Notes: generated by a model not told the origin, from the sequence alone. DNA of 64,000 bases from Bacillota bacterium (GCA_023402075.1 JAEXCS010000043.1:1-64000), one strand, 5' to 3'; positions 8,209 through 17,654 are shown, numbered from the stretch's first letter. Numbers and translations: made by a program.

Positions 8209-8237
8209 TTGAAATTTAAAAGTTAACCCTGTATGAT
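8209..8237 (+). promoter_or_regulatory. Promoter of the BMP lipoprotein gene
   Basis: TTGAAA (8209-8214), 17-bp spacer, TATGAT (8232-8237). No purine riboswitch consensus was recognised in the short leader. Confidence 0.6.
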
Positions 8238-8296
8238 ATGATTTGTGGAAAACCATTCACACTTTGGTTTTCGAACAAAATAAGGAGGATAACAGA

Positions 8297-9541
8297 ATGA
8301 AGAAGTTTTTTGCAATGCTGCTGTCGGCCGTCATGACGATGAGCCTGGCCGCCTGCGGCAATTCCGGCACTCCCAGCGACTCTGGCGCTTCCCAGGGTTC
8401 TGCTTCCGGCAGCGACACCTCCACCAGCGATTTTAAGGTCGGCGCGATTCTGATCGGCGACGAAAACGAGGGCTACACCTTTGCTCACATGGAAGGCGTC
8501 AAGGCAGCCTGCGAAACGCTGGGCATTCCCAGTGAAAACCTGATCTTTAAATATACCGTTCCCGAAGATGAAAAGTGCTATGACGCCGCCGTCGATCTGG
8601 CGGAACAGGGCTGCAACATCATTTTTGCAAACTCCTTCGGCCATGAGACGTATCTCATGCAGGCCGCTTCGGAGTATTCCGATGTCTATTTTGCCCATGC
8701 CACCGGCACCCACGCCAGAACCGCGGGCATGTCCAATTTCGCCAACTACTTTGACAATATCTACGAGGCCCGTTATGTTTCCGGCATCGTGGCCGGCATG
8801 AAGCTCAAAGAAATGATGGACGCAGGCTCCGTCACCGATCCTTACATCGGCTACGTCGGCGCGTATCCCTTTGCCGAGGTGGTTTCCGGCTACACCGCGT
8901 TCTTCCTGGGCATCCGCTCCATCGTGCCCGACGCACATATGGACGTGACCTTCACCAACTCCTGGTTTGACATCAAGGCCGAGGGCGAGGCCGCCAACGC
9001 GCTGATCAGCCGCGGCTGCGTCATCATCGGCCAGCACGCCGACTCCACCGGCGCTCCCTCCGCCGTGCAGGCCGCCCACGACAAGGGCAACACCAATGTC
9101 TACTCCGTGGGCTACAACGTGGATATGCTCTCCGTCGCTCCCGACGTGGCGCTGACCTCTCCCCAGAACAACTGGGAGGTCGCCTATGAAGAGATCATCC
9201 GCACCGCCATGGAAGGCGGCCAGCTTGAAACCGATTACTGCAACGGCTACGCCGAAGACGGCGTGATGCTTTCTCAGCTTGGCACCGTCTGCGCCCCCGG
9301 CACGCAGGAGGCGGTTGACGCAGCCATCGCCGCTATCAAGGACGGCTCCCTGCATGTGTTTGACACCTCCACCTTCACCGTGGGCGGCAAGCCTGTCACC
9401 AACGCATTTGCCACCGATACCGACGGCGATTTCGTTCCCGACGCGGACGAGGCCATCATCGACGGCTACTATCACGAGTCCTACTTCCAGTCCGCGCCGT
9501 CCTTCTCTCTGGCGATTGACGGCATCACCAAGCTGAACTGA
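8297..9541 (+). CDS. BMP-family substrate-binding lipoprotein of a nucleoside/purine ABC importer
   Basis: 414 residues. A lipoprotein signal peptide ends in SLAAC (C20), followed by a Ser/Gly/Thr-rich linker and then the basic-membrane-protein (Med/PnrA) domain, the periplasmic-binding fold used for nucleosides and purines. The start at 8297 follows AAGGAGG. ATPase and two permeases follow in the same orientation. A hairpin after the gene probably lets this component be made in excess, as is usual for binding proteins. Placement beside the ureide genes suggests uptake of a purine, nucleoside or ureide; the ligand is inferred. Confidence 0.88.
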   Translation: MKKFFAMLLSAVMTMSLAACGNSGTPSDSGASQGSASGSDTSTSDFKVGAILIGDENEGYTFAHMEGVKAACETLGIPSENLIFKYTVPEDEKCYDAAVDLAEQGCNIIFANSFGHETYLMQAASEYSDVYFAHATGTHARTAGMSNFANYFDNIYEARYVSGIVAGMKLKEMMDAGSVTDPYIGYVGAYPFAEVVSGYTAFFLGIRSIVPDAHMDVTFTNSWFDIKAEGEAANALISRGCVIIGQHADSTGAPSAVQAAHDKGNTNVYSVGYNVDMLSVAPDVALTSPQNNWEVAYEEIIRTAMEGGQLETDYCNGYAEDGVMLSQLGTVCAPGTQEAVDAAIAAIKDGSLHVFDTSTFTVGGKPVTNAFATDTDGDFVPDADEAIIDGYYHESYFQSAPSFSLAIDGITKLN

Positions 9542-9588
9542 CGCTTCCATCTTCGGAAATCCTTCCGCAAGATTTTGGAAAGCATCCG

Positions 9589-9619
9589 CACCCCCGCCGC
9601 GGAATTCGCGGCGGGGGTG
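9589..9619 (+). terminator. Hairpin after the BMP gene
   Basis: Perfect 13-bp GC-rich arms (9589-9601, 9607-9619) followed by a short T-rich stretch; separates the binding protein from the ATPase/permease genes. Confidence 0.65.
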
Positions 9620-9770
9620 TTCTCATTTCCCGTCCCGGGCCGGATGCAGCGGCAGCATACGGCGGCGATGCCTTCCAAAAGCAGCGCTTATATTTGGATG
9701 CTTTCCATAATTATTTTTGTTTTACCTAAAAAAAAATATTCAATTTTTACATTTTTAGGGCGAATTTTGA

Positions 9771-9799
9771 TTTACAAGGCTTTGAAACCGTGCTATACT
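9771..9799 (+). promoter_or_regulatory. Promoter of the ATPase-permease genes
   Basis: TTTACA (9771-9776), 17-bp spacer, TATACT (9794-9799). The roughly 350-bp gap between the BMP and ATPase genes otherwise holds only the BMP hairpin and an AT-rich stretch. Confidence 0.6.
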
Positions 9800-9890
9800 G
9801 ATCTTGTTTCTTAAAAGCCGGTCAACCCATCCGGCGTCGTTCTTACGCAACGTATTTAGAGCCACTTTTGGCAGGAAAGGATGGTCTTTC

Positions 9891-11468
9891 TTGGAGACAA
9901 CCAGCGCAGTCCTCATGAAGCAGGTTACTAAGCGCTTCGGCGAAGTCATCGCCAACGACGGCGTGGACCTTGAGCTCAAGCGCGGAGAGATTCTCTCCCT
10001 TTTGGGAGAAAACGGCAGTGGAAAAACCACGCTGATGAATATGCTCTCCGGTATCTACTTTCCCGACGGGGGACAGATTTATGTAAACGGGCAGGCTGTG
10101 AGCATCTGCTGCCCCAGAGACGCGTTTGATCTGGGCATCGGTATGATTCATCAGCACTTCAAGCTGGTGGATGTGTTTACCGCTGCGGAAAATATTGTTC
10201 TGGGCCTCACCGGAGAGGGCAAGCTGGACCGCAAGGCCATCGCGGCGAAGGTTAAAGAAATCGCCGACAGATATGGGTTTGATATTGACCCCAACCAAAA
10301 GATTTATGATATGTCCGTCTCGCAGAAGCAGACGGTGGAAATTGTAAAGGTCCTCTACCGGGGCGCGGATATCCTGATTTTGGATGAACCCACCGCCGTG
10401 CTTACGCCTCAGGAAACCGATAAGCTGTTTGCCGTTATGCGCAACATGAAGGCCGACGGCAAAGCGCTGGTGATTATTACCCATAAGCTTCACGAAGTGA
10501 TGGACGTGTCCGACCGGGTGGCCGTGCTGCGCAAGGGCAAGTTTATCGGAGACGTGTCCACCTGTGATACGGACCCGCAAAAACTTACCGACATGATGGT
10601 GGGCCGGGCCGTGGAGCTGAATATTGACTGTCCCAAGGCCGAAAAGACCACAGAGCGCATTGAGATACAGCACCTCACCGTAAAGGATAAGGACGGAGTT
10701 CCCCGTCTCAGTGACGTAAGCTTTACCGCCCGGGGCGGCGAAATTCTAGGTATTGCAGGCATTGCCGGTTCCGGCCAGAAGCAGCTTCTGGAAGCTATTG
10801 CCGGTCTTCAGGTCTGCGAGCCGGGCAGCCGCATCCTCTATAAGGATGAGCAGTGGAATCCGGACGCTCCCGCCGATGATCCCGAAAACGGCAAGCATGT
10901 GCATGAGCTGATTGGAAAATCTCCGCTGGATATCATGAAAATGGGCGTGGCCTTGTCCTTTGTGCCAGAGGACCGGCTGGGCATGGGCCTTGTCGCCAAC
11001 ATGGATTTGACGGATAATATGCTACTGCGCAGCTATCTCAGCGGCCGCGGCATCTTTGCCGACCGGAAAAAGCCCAAGAAGCTGGCGGAAACGGTGGTAG
11101 ATGAGCTGGAGGTGGTTACACCCAGCGTTGCCACCCAGATTCGTAAGCTTTCCGGCGGCAACGTGCAAAAGGTTCTGGTGGGCCGCGAAATCGCCATGAA
11201 TCCCACGGTGCTGATGAGCGCCTATGCAGTCCGGGGACTTGACATCAACACCTCCTATACGATTTATAACCTCATGACCGAGCAGAAGCTCAAGGGCGTG
11301 GCCGTGATTTACGTGGGCGAGGATTTGGACGTGCTGCTGGAGCTGTGCGACCGGATTGTGGTGCTGTGCGGCGGTCAGGTCAGCGGCGTTGTCCCCCGCG
11401 AAGAAGCCACCAAAGAGGGCATCGGCCTTCTGATGACCCAGTTTCGGAAGGAGGGGGCGGTATTATGA
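9891..11468 (+). CDS. Double ABC ATPase of the BMP-type importer
   Basis: 525 residues, two tandem ATPase domains as in NupA/RbsA-type importers. Domain 1 has Walker A GENGSGKTT, a degenerate signature (SVSQKQTVEI) and Walker B with catalytic Glu (ILDEPTAVL). Domain 2 has a degenerate Walker A (GIAGSGQKQ), a good signature (LSGGNVQKVL) but no Glu at Walker B (VLMSAYAVRGLD), so one ATP site is likely inactive, as is common in the family. Start chosen at TTG (9891), 9 nt after AGGAAAGG; the frame upstream is unlike the family. The 3' end overlaps the next start by 4 nt. Confidence 0.88.
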   Translation: METTSAVLMKQVTKRFGEVIANDGVDLELKRGEILSLLGENGSGKTTLMNMLSGIYFPDGGQIYVNGQAVSICCPRDAFDLGIGMIHQHFKLVDVFTAAENIVLGLTGEGKLDRKAIAAKVKEIADRYGFDIDPNQKIYDMSVSQKQTVEIVKVLYRGADILILDEPTAVLTPQETDKLFAVMRNMKADGKALVIITHKLHEVMDVSDRVAVLRKGKFIGDVSTCDTDPQKLTDMMVGRAVELNIDCPKAEKTTERIEIQHLTVKDKDGVPRLSDVSFTARGGEILGIAGIAGSGQKQLLEAIAGLQVCEPGSRILYKDEQWNPDAPADDPENGKHVHELIGKSPLDIMKMGVALSFVPEDRLGMGLVANMDLTDNMLLRSYLSGRGIFADRKKPKKLAETVVDELEVVTPSVATQIRKLSGGNVQKVLVGREIAMNPTVLMSAYAVRGLDINTSYTIYNLMTEQKLKGVAVIYVGEDLDVLLELCDRIVVLCGGQVSGVVPREEATKEGIGLLMTQFRKEGAVL

Positions 11469-12616
11469 GCAAGCCTGAAGCAGCCTGCGGCACTTCCGCG
11501 TGCGGCAGCAGCGAACCCCTGATCCACATTTCAAAGCGCGTGGGCATTACCAGAGAAAAATCCTGGCTTATCCGGGGTGTCGCACTGGTGATTGCGCTGG
11601 TGCTCTCCGGCCTGGTTATTTTCTCTATTGTTCACCTTAACCCCCTGAAGGTCTACGAGGCCATGTTTGAAGGTGCCTTTGGTACCTCCCGCCGCGCCTG
11701 GGTCACGATTCGGGATGCGATGATGATGCTGTGCATCGCCGTGGGTCTGGCCCCCGCCTTTAAGATGAGGTTCTGGAATATCGGCGCAGAGGGACAGATT
11801 CTGGTGGGCGGCATTGCCACCGCTGCCTGCATGATCTATCTGGGCGGCACTCTCCCTACTCCGGTATTGCTATTGGTCATGCTGGTGGTTTCCATGGCTG
11901 CCGGCGGCGTGTGGGGTCTGATCCCCGGCGTGTTTAAGGCCCGCTGGGGCACCAATGAGACGCTGTTCACCCTGATGATGAACTATGTTGCCATCCAGCT
12001 TACCAGCTATGCCGTCTCCAAGTGGGAAAACCCCGCCGGGTCCAACTCGGTGGGCGTGATCAACCAGCTTACCAAGGACGGCTGGTTTCCCAGCGTATTC
12101 GGGCAGGCGTACATGCTGAATGTCATTATCGTCCTTACCATCGCCATTTTGATGTACAGCTATCTCAAATATTCCAAGCAGGGCTATGAGATTGCCGTGG
12201 TGGGCGACAGCGAAAACACCGCGCGGTATGCCGGTATCAACGTGCGCAAGGTCTATATCCGCACCATGCTTCTTTCCGGGGCCATCTGCGGCGTGGCAGG
12301 CTTTCTGGCGGTTTCCGGTTCGTCCCATACCATTTCCACCTCCACCGCGGGCGGACGGGGTTTTACCGCGATTATTGTGGCGTGGCTCTCAAAATTCAAC
12401 ACCTTTGTGATGATTCTCTTCTCCTTCCTTCTGCTGTTTCTGGAGAAGGGCGCCGTGGAGATCGCATCCCGGTATAACCTGAACAGCTTTGTTTCGGATA
12501 TTATCACCGGCATTCTGCTGTTCTGCATTCTCGGCAGCGAGTTTTTTATCAGCTATAAAGTCAGCTTCCGCCGCAAGCGCGGAGAAAGCTGCCCGGTTGG
12601 GAGGGCGGACGCATGA
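11465..12616 (+). CDS. ABC permease 1 of the BMP-type importer
   Basis: 383 residues, multi-spanning permease of the BPD_transp_2 family (nucleoside/branched-chain type). A cytoplasmic N-terminus of about 35 residues with a Cys/Ser-rich stretch precedes the first membrane segment (near 43-62); about eight to ten segments follow. The start codon overlaps the ATPase stop (ATGA) and AAGGAGG lies upstream, showing tight coupling. Forms the membrane channel with the next gene's product. Confidence 0.85.
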   Translation: MSKPEAACGTSACGSSEPLIHISKRVGITREKSWLIRGVALVIALVLSGLVIFSIVHLNPLKVYEAMFEGAFGTSRRAWVTIRDAMMMLCIAVGLAPAFKMRFWNIGAEGQILVGGIATAACMIYLGGTLPTPVLLLVMLVVSMAAGGVWGLIPGVFKARWGTNETLFTLMMNYVAIQLTSYAVSKWENPAGSNSVGVINQLTKDGWFPSVFGQAYMLNVIIVLTIAILMYSYLKYSKQGYEIAVVGDSENTARYAGINVRKVYIRTMLLSGAICGVAGFLAVSGSSHTISTSTAGGRGFTAIIVAWLSKFNTFVMILFSFLLLFLEKGAVEIASRYNLNSFVSDIITGILLFCILGSEFFISYKVSFRRKRGESCPVGRADA

Positions 12617-13593
12617 CACAATTTATCTCTCTGTTCCAAGCGGCCATCGTCTTCGGAACGGTCATCCTCTTTGGCGCGCTGGGCGAAATCCTGACAGAGC
12701 GCTCCGGCAACCTGAACTTGGGTGTCCCCGGCATTATGTACTTAGGGGGCATCGCGGGCCTGATGGGCGCGTTTTTCTACGAGGCTTCCACCTCCTCCCC
12801 CTCTCCCGTTACGGGCCTTTTAATTTCCATGCTGTGCGCTTTTTTGGCGGCGGCAGCAGGGGGGCTGATCTTCAGCTTTTTGACCATCTCCCTCCGGGCC
12901 AACCAGAACGTCACCGGCCTGACCCTGACGATTTTTGGCGGCGGCGTTGCCAACTTCTTTGGCGGCAGCCTGAATAAGCTGGCCGGCGGCGTGGGGCAGA
13001 TTTCCGTGGCAGTCACTTCTTCGGCCTACCGGTCCTCTACGCCTCTGGCGGATTGGGGAAGCGCGGGCAAGCTGTTCTTTTCCTATGGCTTTTTGGCCTA
13101 TACGGCCATTCTCATTGCCGTGGTTCTGCATGTTTTCATGAGCCGGTCCCGTATGGGCCTGAACCTGCGGGCCGTGGGCGAAAACCCCGGCACCGCCGAC
13201 GCCGCAGGCATCAGCGTCACCCGCAATAAATATCTGGCCACCTGCCTTGGCGCGGGCCTCTCCGGCCTTGGCGGACTGTACTATGTGATGGACTATACCA
13301 AGGGCACCTGGGCCAACGACGGCGGCATTGAATCTCTTGGCTGGCTGGCCGTGGCACTGGTCATCTTCGCCACATGGAAGCCCATCGGCGCCATCTGGGG
13401 CTCCTATCTCTTCGGCCTGCTGTTCTGGATGTATTTCTATATTCCCGGCCTGAACCGCAGCTCTCAGGAGCTGTTCAAGATGTTGCCCTATCTGGTGACA
13501 CTGGCCGTGCTGGTAGCCATCTCCATGCGCAACCGAAAGGAAAATCAGCCGCCCGCGTCTTTGGGCCTTCCCTATTTCCGCGAGGAACGTTAG
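12613..13593 (+). CDS. ABC permease 2 of the BMP-type importer
   Basis: 326 residues, second BPD_transp_2 permease, again overlapping the upstream gene by 4 nt (ATGA). It begins directly with a membrane segment and carries the family motif GLNLRAVGENPGTADAAGI near 180, the loop that contacts the ATPase. Last gene of the importer operon. Confidence 0.86.
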   Translation: MTQFISLFQAAIVFGTVILFGALGEILTERSGNLNLGVPGIMYLGGIAGLMGAFFYEASTSSPSPVTGLLISMLCAFLAAAAGGLIFSFLTISLRANQNVTGLTLTIFGGGVANFFGGSLNKLAGGVGQISVAVTSSAYRSSTPLADWGSAGKLFFSYGFLAYTAILIAVVLHVFMSRSRMGLNLRAVGENPGTADAAGISVTRNKYLATCLGAGLSGLGGLYYVMDYTKGTWANDGGIESLGWLAVALVIFATWKPIGAIWGSYLFGLLFWMYFYIPGLNRSSQELFKMLPYLVTLAVLVAISMRNRKENQPPASLGLPYFREER

Positions 13594-13603
13594 TCAAGAA
13601 CCT

Positions 13604-13661
13604 CCTGTTTTCAAAATTTCAATGCCTTTACCCCCTGCTCCGCGGATGTTTTGAAAACAGG
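13604..13661. repeat. 13-bp inverted repeat after the importer operon
   Basis: CCTGTTTTCAAAA (13604-13616) is mirrored perfectly by TTTTGAAAACAGG (13649-13661), with a 32-nt loop. It precedes the main terminator; it may be a secondary 3' hairpin or a protein-binding dyad. Confidence 0.5.
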
Positions 13662-13700
13662 CTCACCAAACAAATATATCGCCTGCGGGCGGTGCAGGAC

Positions 13701-13733
13701 AAGGCTCCGGGGAAGTAAATTCCCCGGAGCCTT
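13701..13733. terminator. Terminator between the importer and the lipase-like gene
   Basis: Perfect 13-bp arms (13701-13713, 13721-13733) between two convergent genes; T-rich DNA follows on the plus strand. Probably bidirectional. Confidence 0.8.
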
Positions 13734-13763
13734 GCAGTTTCTATTTTTCCGGATCACGCACCC

Positions 13764-14927
13764 TCACTGTTCGCTCCGGCTTTCTCTCCATTCCTCCAAC
13801 CCTTTGAAGAGACGGCGGCCCTCCTGCTTCCAGTCTTCCAGCAGGGATTGTGTCCCGGTTTTAAACAGTACGCCTACCGCAAGATTCAGCGCCGTCCACG
13901 TCTTTTTGTCCAGTACCGCCAGGGCTTTTAATACGGCGGCGGCGGATTTGGGTCCCTGCGCGCGCAGTTCTGCCAGCGTGTCTGCGCTGGACGCGGACAG
14001 CACCTCGAACAGCGCGTCGGAGAATCGCTCTCTCTGCTCCTGATTCAGGCCGTTTATCCATGCCTTCAGCACCCTGTCGTTAAGCTCGATGTCGCTCATG
14101 TCGTCCACGCGGACAAATTCCGATCCCATCACACACCACGAAAAACCGTCATGCTGCAAAATTCCTATCTGCGTGGAATCCACCACGGTTAAATCCTCCT
14201 CGTGCTCCATCAGCAGGCCCACCACGGAGGATTTGGGGAGAATCGTGTAAATCCTGTCCGCGATTCTTCGATGCTCCTCCCGGCCCGTAAGCGCAGCCCG
14301 AAAGCCGGGTCCATCGTTGTTGTAAACAGCAAGAATCCGATTCTGCACCGATTTTTTACAATGTACAGCGCTGTATACCGCCAGATTTCCCCCTTTGGAG
14401 TGGCCTCCGAGATACAGCTTCCAGCCCCAATACCGCTTGGCGACCCGGTCCACGTAGTCTGCCGCCCGTATCTGGGCGGGAACCGCGTCTCGAAGGGCCA
14501 TATCAAAATTTTCCTTCCAGCCAACCAACGTGTCGTCCGTTCCCCGGAAGGCAAGGTATACGGCCCGCTCCGGCAGTTCAATGGCAATGGCGGCAAACTG
14601 CTCCCGGCGCACCTCATCCAGATGCTCCTCGCAGCAGCTTAAAACCAAATCCTGAAATCGGGCGGAAGCACTCAGCTTTTTCAGCATATTCGGAATCTTC
14701 TCCGGCAGCAGCACGCTTGCCTTCAATTCCTTTTCCCGGTTCTCGTCAAAAAACCGCTCCACCGCTTCCCGCAGCGGCACACCGCCTTTTTCATCCACGC
14801 CGGGCACAATTCCCCGAAAATCCGCGTAGGCCAGCTCAGAAAAAATCAGGTTATCAACTTCATTGAAAGGGGCCTGAGAAAAGGTTAAATCCCCCCGCCA
14901 GTCCAGATAGTCCATCAGATTTGCCAT
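13764..14927 (-). CDS. Mbeg1-like alpha/beta hydrolase
   Basis: 387 residues of the DUF2974/Mbeg1-like lipase group. The nucleophile elbow GGHSKGGN is clearly visible (about residue 185) with the preceding AFRGTDDTLVGWKENF oxyanion-region motif. No signal peptide, so cytosolic. Start at 14927 follows GAGGAGA; the frame extends 37 codons further upstream but without a ribosome site. Substrate unknown. Convergent with the importer, single-gene unit. Confidence 0.8.
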   Translation of the reverse strand: MANLMDYLDWRGDLTFSQAPFNEVDNLIFSELAYADFRGIVPGVDEKGGVPLREAVERFFDENREKELKASVLLPEKIPNMLKKLSASARFQDLVLSCCEEHLDEVRREQFAAIAIELPERAVYLAFRGTDDTLVGWKENFDMALRDAVPAQIRAADYVDRVAKRYWGWKLYLGGHSKGGNLAVYSAVHCKKSVQNRILAVYNNDGPGFRAALTGREEHRRIADRIYTILPKSSVVGLLMEHEEDLTVVDSTQIGILQHDGFSWCVMGSEFVRVDDMSDIELNDRVLKAWINGLNQEQRERFSDALFEVLSASSADTLAELRAQGPKSAAAVLKALAVLDKKTWTALNLAVGVLFKTGTQSLLEDWKQEGRRLFKGLEEWRESRSEQ

Positions 14928-15104
14928 GGAACGCGTCTCCTCTCGTTTGCTTTTCTCTATCATTATACGCGAGTTTCTCTGCTTGATAAAGAAAAATCTC
15001 CGTTCTATTTCAGACAGGCCCGTCATAGGCTGTACCACATTGCGGGTGCCTGCCCGTCCGATGCGTCAGGGCGCGGTGGGTGCGGTTTTTTGCGATGGGA
15101 TATG

Positions 15105-15126
15105 GCCGGCGGCGCGCCGGCTTTTT
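15105..15126 (+). terminator. Terminator-like hairpin in front of the tandem-SSB gene
   Basis: GCCGGC arms (15105-15110, 15116-15121) followed by TTTTT, 30 nt before the next start codon. With no gene upstream on this strand it may act as an attenuator in the leader. Confidence 0.45.
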
Positions 15127-15157
15127 CCCGTCATCTTTACGGACAGAGGTGTACGGC

Positions 15158-15772
15158 ATGGAACAAACCAGAAACGAAGTGGAGCTGTGCGGCACGGTGG
15201 CCGCCGCTCCCAACTTTTCCCATGAAAACCACGGCGTCAGCTTTTACTGCGTCCCCCTGCGTGTGGAGCGTCTTTCCGGCCAATGGGACACGCTCCCCCT
15301 CCTCATGCGCGCCCCCCTTCCGGACTGTCTGGCAGAAGGTGCAAGCGTACGTATCCTGGGGCAGCTCCGCTCCTTCAACAACAAAAGCGGCTGCGGCAGC
15401 CGTCTGGTGCTCACGGTTTATGCCTCGTCCATGGAGCCGTGGAACGGCAAACCAATCAACCGTGTCATTCTGAAAGGTACGCTGTGCAAGCCCCCCATTC
15501 TCCGCCGCACACCCCTTGGCCGCAGTATCTGCGACGTGATGCTAGCGGTAGGCCGGCGATACAGCCGGGCGGACTATCTGCCCGTTATCGTTTGGGGGCA
15601 GCTGGCCCAAAGCGTCAGCCGACTGAAAGTAGGCGAACCTTTGGGCGTAGAGGGTCGGTTCCAAAGCCGCGTCTATACAAAGGTCGTGGACGGTGTGCCC
15701 CAGCAGCGGACGGCCTATGAGGTATCCGTCATGCATTTGATCGACGAACCGGAGGAGGAAGAGGAACCTTAA
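15158..15772 (+). CDS. SSB-like protein with two OB folds
   Basis: 204 residues. Two consecutive OB-fold regions resembling single-stranded-DNA-binding proteins: residues ~5-95 (VELCGTVAAAPNF start) and ~102-195 (NRVILKGTLCKPPILRRT start, close to the normal SSB opening). The tail is acidic (EPEEEEEP) but lacks the DDDIPF-type SSB tip. The ordinary ssb lies 5 kb away between rpsF and rpsR, so this is a paralogue. Role unknown; a DNA-repair, competence or replication accessory role is inference. Start after AGAGGTG. Confidence 0.7.
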   Translation: MEQTRNEVELCGTVAAAPNFSHENHGVSFYCVPLRVERLSGQWDTLPLLMRAPLPDCLAEGASVRILGQLRSFNNKSGCGSRLVLTVYASSMEPWNGKPINRVILKGTLCKPPILRRTPLGRSICDVMLAVGRRYSRADYLPVIVWGQLAQSVSRLKVGEPLGVEGRFQSRVYTKVVDGVPQQRTAYEVSVMHLIDEPEEEEEP

Positions 15773-15951
15773 CCTCCGCCCGTCTTACATAGTTATCCTG
15801 CAAAAATCGCCAAACTTTTTTATACGCAGCTTGAAAAAACGCTTTGTCCAACGTTGATTTCATACTTTTGTAACAAACCCTGCTTTTTTGCTTAATATCT
15901 GACCGGTATTATCATACTTGCAAGGGACAAAACTTTTTTCATCAATCTTCC

Positions 15952-15997
15952 AAACGAAACGGACCGGATGCCGCAGGGCATCCGGTCCGTTTCGTTT
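15952..15997. terminator. Bidirectional terminator
   Basis: Perfect 21-bp arms (15952-15972, 15977-15997) with a 4-nt loop and T's in the arms, between the convergent SSB-like and chemoreceptor genes. The rest of the 15773-16020 gap is AT-rich with no gene seen. Confidence 0.85.
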
Positions 15998-16020
15998 ATA
16001 ATCACTTTGCGAAAAGCGTG

Positions 16021-17289
16021 TTAATTGATTCTCAGCTTGAAGGTCTGCACCAATGCCTTCAATTCTTCGGCCTGCCGGTACAGGGTGACCGTGGAGGAAG
16101 AGCTTTCCTCCGTGGCGGCGGAGTTGGCCTGCACCGTGGCGGACACCTGTCCGATTTCGTCGTTGATAGCGGATACGCCTGCGGCCTGCTCCGCCGCCGC
16201 ATCGGCAATTTTCTCCGCCAAATCCGCCACCTCGCGGATCCCGTCCACAATTTTATGAAATGCGTCGGCGGTTTCCCGGGCAATCCGGGTGCCGTGCTCA
16301 ATTCGCTGGACAGAGTCCTTCACCATGTCGGCAGTCTCCTGCGCGGCCTTGGCGGAGCGAGCCGCCAGATTGCGCACCTCATCCGCCACCACCGCAAACC
16401 CCTTGCCGTACTGTCCAGCCCGGGCTGCCTCAACCGAGGCGTTCAGAGACAGGATGTTGGTCTGAAACGCGATGGTTTCAATTGCCTTCATCACGCCGGA
16501 GATGTTCGTGGAGGAAACGCCGATCTCGTCCATCGCCTCCAGCATCTCGCTCATGCGCCCGCTGCCATCCTCCGCATCGTGGCTGACCTTGGTTGCACGG
16601 GTGCGGGCCTTTGCAGCATGCTCCGCGCTCAAGTCGATGTTGGATTTCACCTGCTCCACCGCTGCCGCCAGTTCCTGAAGCGAACCGGCCTGGCGGCTGG
16701 AGCCCTCGGCCAGACGCGTTCCGGCTTCTGAAATCTGCCCGGCCTCGGTGGCAATTTCATCGGAAGCCGCCCGGATTGAGGAGAGCACCCGGCTGTTGTT
16801 TTCCGCAATGTGGTTCAGGGCAAGGCCCAGCACATCCTTGTCCGAATTCAATGCCACCTGTGTGGTCAAATCGCCCTTTGCAATCGTCTCTGCGGCCAGT
16901 GCCTGCCGTCTGGTGCTCTCCACCATGGTCTTGAAGGCCTGCATCAGCCTGCCCACCTCGTCATTGGTCAATACCTTCACATCGGCCGACGTATCTCCCA
17001 GAGAAAGCTGGGTGGCAATCCCGTTCAGTATTCTTAGCGGACGGGTCATGCTGCGCTCAAGCCGCCTGCACGCAATTGCGCCGAGAACAATCGAAAGCAC
17101 CGCCAGTCCCGCCACTCCGCCGGAGAAGGCCGCCAGAAAGCCCGCTGAAACGCTGCCTGCGGCATGCAGGCGCACCATCACTGCCACGCTGATCAGCGTA
17201 ATCAGAACCGTGACGAGATTAACCGCTCCAAATCCTACTGCCAATCGCCGATGAAGCGCCATCGAATTCTGTTTTTCCTGATTTTCCAT
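16021..17289 (-). CDS. Short methyl-accepting chemotaxis protein
   Basis: 422 residues. Two adjacent membrane segments (about 20-42 and 48-70) with only a few residues between them, so no external sensor domain. Then a HAMP linker, a helical region and the signalling hairpin tip with the conserved ETIAFQTNILSLNASVEAAR motif (near 265-285). It must sense membrane, cytosolic or partner signals rather than an extracellular ligand. Start follows GGAGGGG with 6-nt spacing. No che or flagellar genes are in the window. Confidence 0.9.
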   Translation of the reverse strand: MENQEKQNSMALHRRLAVGFGAVNLVTVLITLISVAVMVRLHAAGSVSAGFLAAFSGGVAGLAVLSIVLGAIACRRLERSMTRPLRILNGIATQLSLGDTSADVKVLTNDEVGRLMQAFKTMVESTRRQALAAETIAKGDLTTQVALNSDKDVLGLALNHIAENNSRVLSSIRAASDEIATEAGQISEAGTRLAEGSSRQAGSLQELAAAVEQVKSNIDLSAEHAAKARTRATKVSHDAEDGSGRMSEMLEAMDEIGVSSTNISGVMKAIETIAFQTNILSLNASVEAARAGQYGKGFAVVADEVRNLAARSAKAAQETADMVKDSVQRIEHGTRIARETADAFHKIVDGIREVADLAEKIADAAAEQAAGVSAINDEIGQVSATVQANSAATEESSSSTVTLYRQAEELKALVQTFKLRIN

Positions 17290-17654
17290 GCAGCTTCCCC
17301 TCCATTATCAAATCTTTTTTTATTATACCGACATTTAGTGACAAAAGCTACAATAATTTTCCAAAATCATATAAATTTTTTTCTTTCCTCAAAGAAAAAG
17401 TTTTTTTCTGTTAGATTTTGTTTTATTTTACCTATTTTTGAAAATATGCTGCTTTCGTCTTCCGAAGTCTTTCTTTTCCTCCTTTATGCGGAACTGGAAA
17501 CTCGTTACCAGTTTGACATAATTTGTTGCCGCTTTTTTGTGCATTTTATATGTTTCTTGGCTACAATGACCTCAAAGTAACGCTTTCGATGCCTTTGCCG
17601 TCCGGCTCGCAAAAGTATTCGGCAAGATTCTGAAGTATGAAAGGAAGTTTCACG
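17290..17654. other. AT-rich intergenic region
   Basis: Divergent upstream region of the chemoreceptor and the PstS-like gene. A minus-strand TATAAT sits about 40 nt before the chemoreceptor, and a 6-bp dyad AACTGG/CCAGTT spans 17493-17514. No gene or RNA recognised. Confidence 0.5.

Noticed and set aside
8143..8296. Purine riboswitch upstream of the BMP transporter
   Set aside because: The leader is too short after the promoter and lacks the conserved purine-aptamer loops.
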